Of a DNA stretch of 64,000 nt, positions 63,760 through 64,000 are shown in pieces; the stretch's first letter is position 1; each line of letters starts with the position of its first letter. The translations under genes and the position numbers were made by a program. Source of the stretch: Planotetraspora sp. A-T 1434 (GTDB lineage: Bacteria; Actinomycetota; Actinomycetes; Streptosporangiales; Streptosporangiaceae); NCBI RefSeq assembly GCF_025420585.1, contig NZ_JAOEGB010000003.1:265264-329263 (forward strand). The letters are read 5' to 3'. The notes beneath the pieces are model-generated. The model saw only the letters and a list, made by a program, of their open reading frames with translations. It searched no databases and had not been told where the DNA came from.

Positions 63760-64000
63760 TCAGCTCAGCGCGCTGGGATGCATGACGACCTTGGTCCAGC
63801 CGAGATCCCGCCGGTCGAAGTGCTCGTAGCCGTCGGGCGCCTGGTCCAGGTTCAGTTCGTGCGAGACGACCCAGGACGGCCGGGCCTTTCCCTCGTGGAT
63901 GAGCGCGCAGAGCTGCCGGTTGTAGTTCTTGACGTTGCACTGGCCGGTGCCCATGGTCTGGCCCTTGAACCAGAACATCCCGAAGTCGAAGGCGATCTCC
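63760..64000 (-). CDS. Zinc alcohol dehydrogenase, formaldehyde-dehydrogenase-like, 3' part
   Basis: The last 79 or so codons of a leftward gene cut by the window edge. EIAFDFGMFWFKGQTMGTGQ, then CNVKNYNRQLCALIHEGKARPSW, split here by the 20-residue limit, and APDGYEHFDRRDLGWTKVVMHP match the C-terminus of glutathione-independent formaldehyde dehydrogenase/FdhA-like medium-chain dehydrogenases. The zinc sites lie outside the window. Confidence 0.88.
   Translation of the reverse strand, partial: EIAFDFGMFWFKGQTMGTGQCNVKNYNRQLCALIHEGKARPSWVVSHELNLDQAPDGYEHFDRRDLGWTKVVMHPSALS

Overview
The window is 64 kb of high-GC DNA from a filamentous actinomycete, most likely a Streptosporangiales-type genome (inference). 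Support comes from an AfsR/SARP regulator, PknG, ECF42 sigma/DGPF proteins, Tat and Sec-secreted hydrolases, frequent GTG/TTG starts and ATGA start-stop overlaps, and rare TTA leucine codons confined to a few genes. I recognise no rRNA, tRNA, CRISPR array, transposase or replication origin. The window cuts a VOC (glyoxalase-fold) gene at its left edge and a formaldehyde-dehydrogenase-like gene at its right edge.

Region 1 (1-5 kb): an OhrR-like MarR regulator, a short-class UvrA-like ATPase, VOC genes and a VOC pseudogene. The pseudogene is a decayed duplicate of the gene cut by the left edge.

Region 2 (5-22 kb) is the most unusual part. A 2,278-residue protein has LamG-like domains, a coiled coil, two pore-former-like segments and a C-terminal ricin-type lectin. 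Next to it lies a two-armed cluster. One arm runs leftward: trypsin-like protease fused to a degenerate P-loop NTPase, PknG-type kinase, vWA/zinc-ribbon protein. The other runs rightward: sulfate-binding-like lipoprotein, GlnX-like four-helix membrane protein, GlnH-like lipoprotein, trypsin-co-occurring (CU044_2847) protein. This places the GlnH-GlnX-PknG nutrient-sensing axis in the same locus as modules of bacterial conflict systems. A VOC gene truncated right beside the last gene suggests that the cluster was inserted.

Region 3 (22-35.6 kb) is mostly metabolic: a TetR-controlled SDR pair with two palindromic operators, an AAA ATPase with a nuclease-like tail, an alpha/beta hydrolase, a PL8 lyase with a DinB/mycothiol-type partner, furA-katG, a histidine-rich secreted peptide, a secreted trypsin and a PfkB kinase.

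Region 4 (35.6-42.4 kb): two 5'-truncated genes meet head to head, apparently a deletion scar. They are followed by a pyruvate-dehydrogenase-E1-like enzyme. Then comes an ECF42 sigma factor with its DGPF/YCII partner and a DoxX gene; near-identical promoter motifs precede the YCII and DoxX genes. A protein with two left-handed beta-helix domains closes the region.

Region 5 (42.4-55.8 kb): an AfsR-family regulator with a TTA codon faces a tightly coupled operon. It encodes a class III aminotransferase, an epimerase, a UbiA/DPPR-synthase-like prenyltransferase, three membrane-anchored GT2 glycosyltransferases, an LPG-synthase/flippase-like membrane protein and two endonuclease/exonuclease/phosphatase (EEP) membrane proteins, one with a wrecked active site. 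I read it as an undescribed polyprenyl-linked amino-sugar or glycolipid pathway.

Region 6 (55.8-64 kb): secreted proteins (a TSP3/Ig-like protein bracketed by a 19-bp direct repeat, an M36-like metalloprotease, a GH18 protein), a SpoIIE-type phosphatase and a glutamate-cysteine-ligase-like enzyme.
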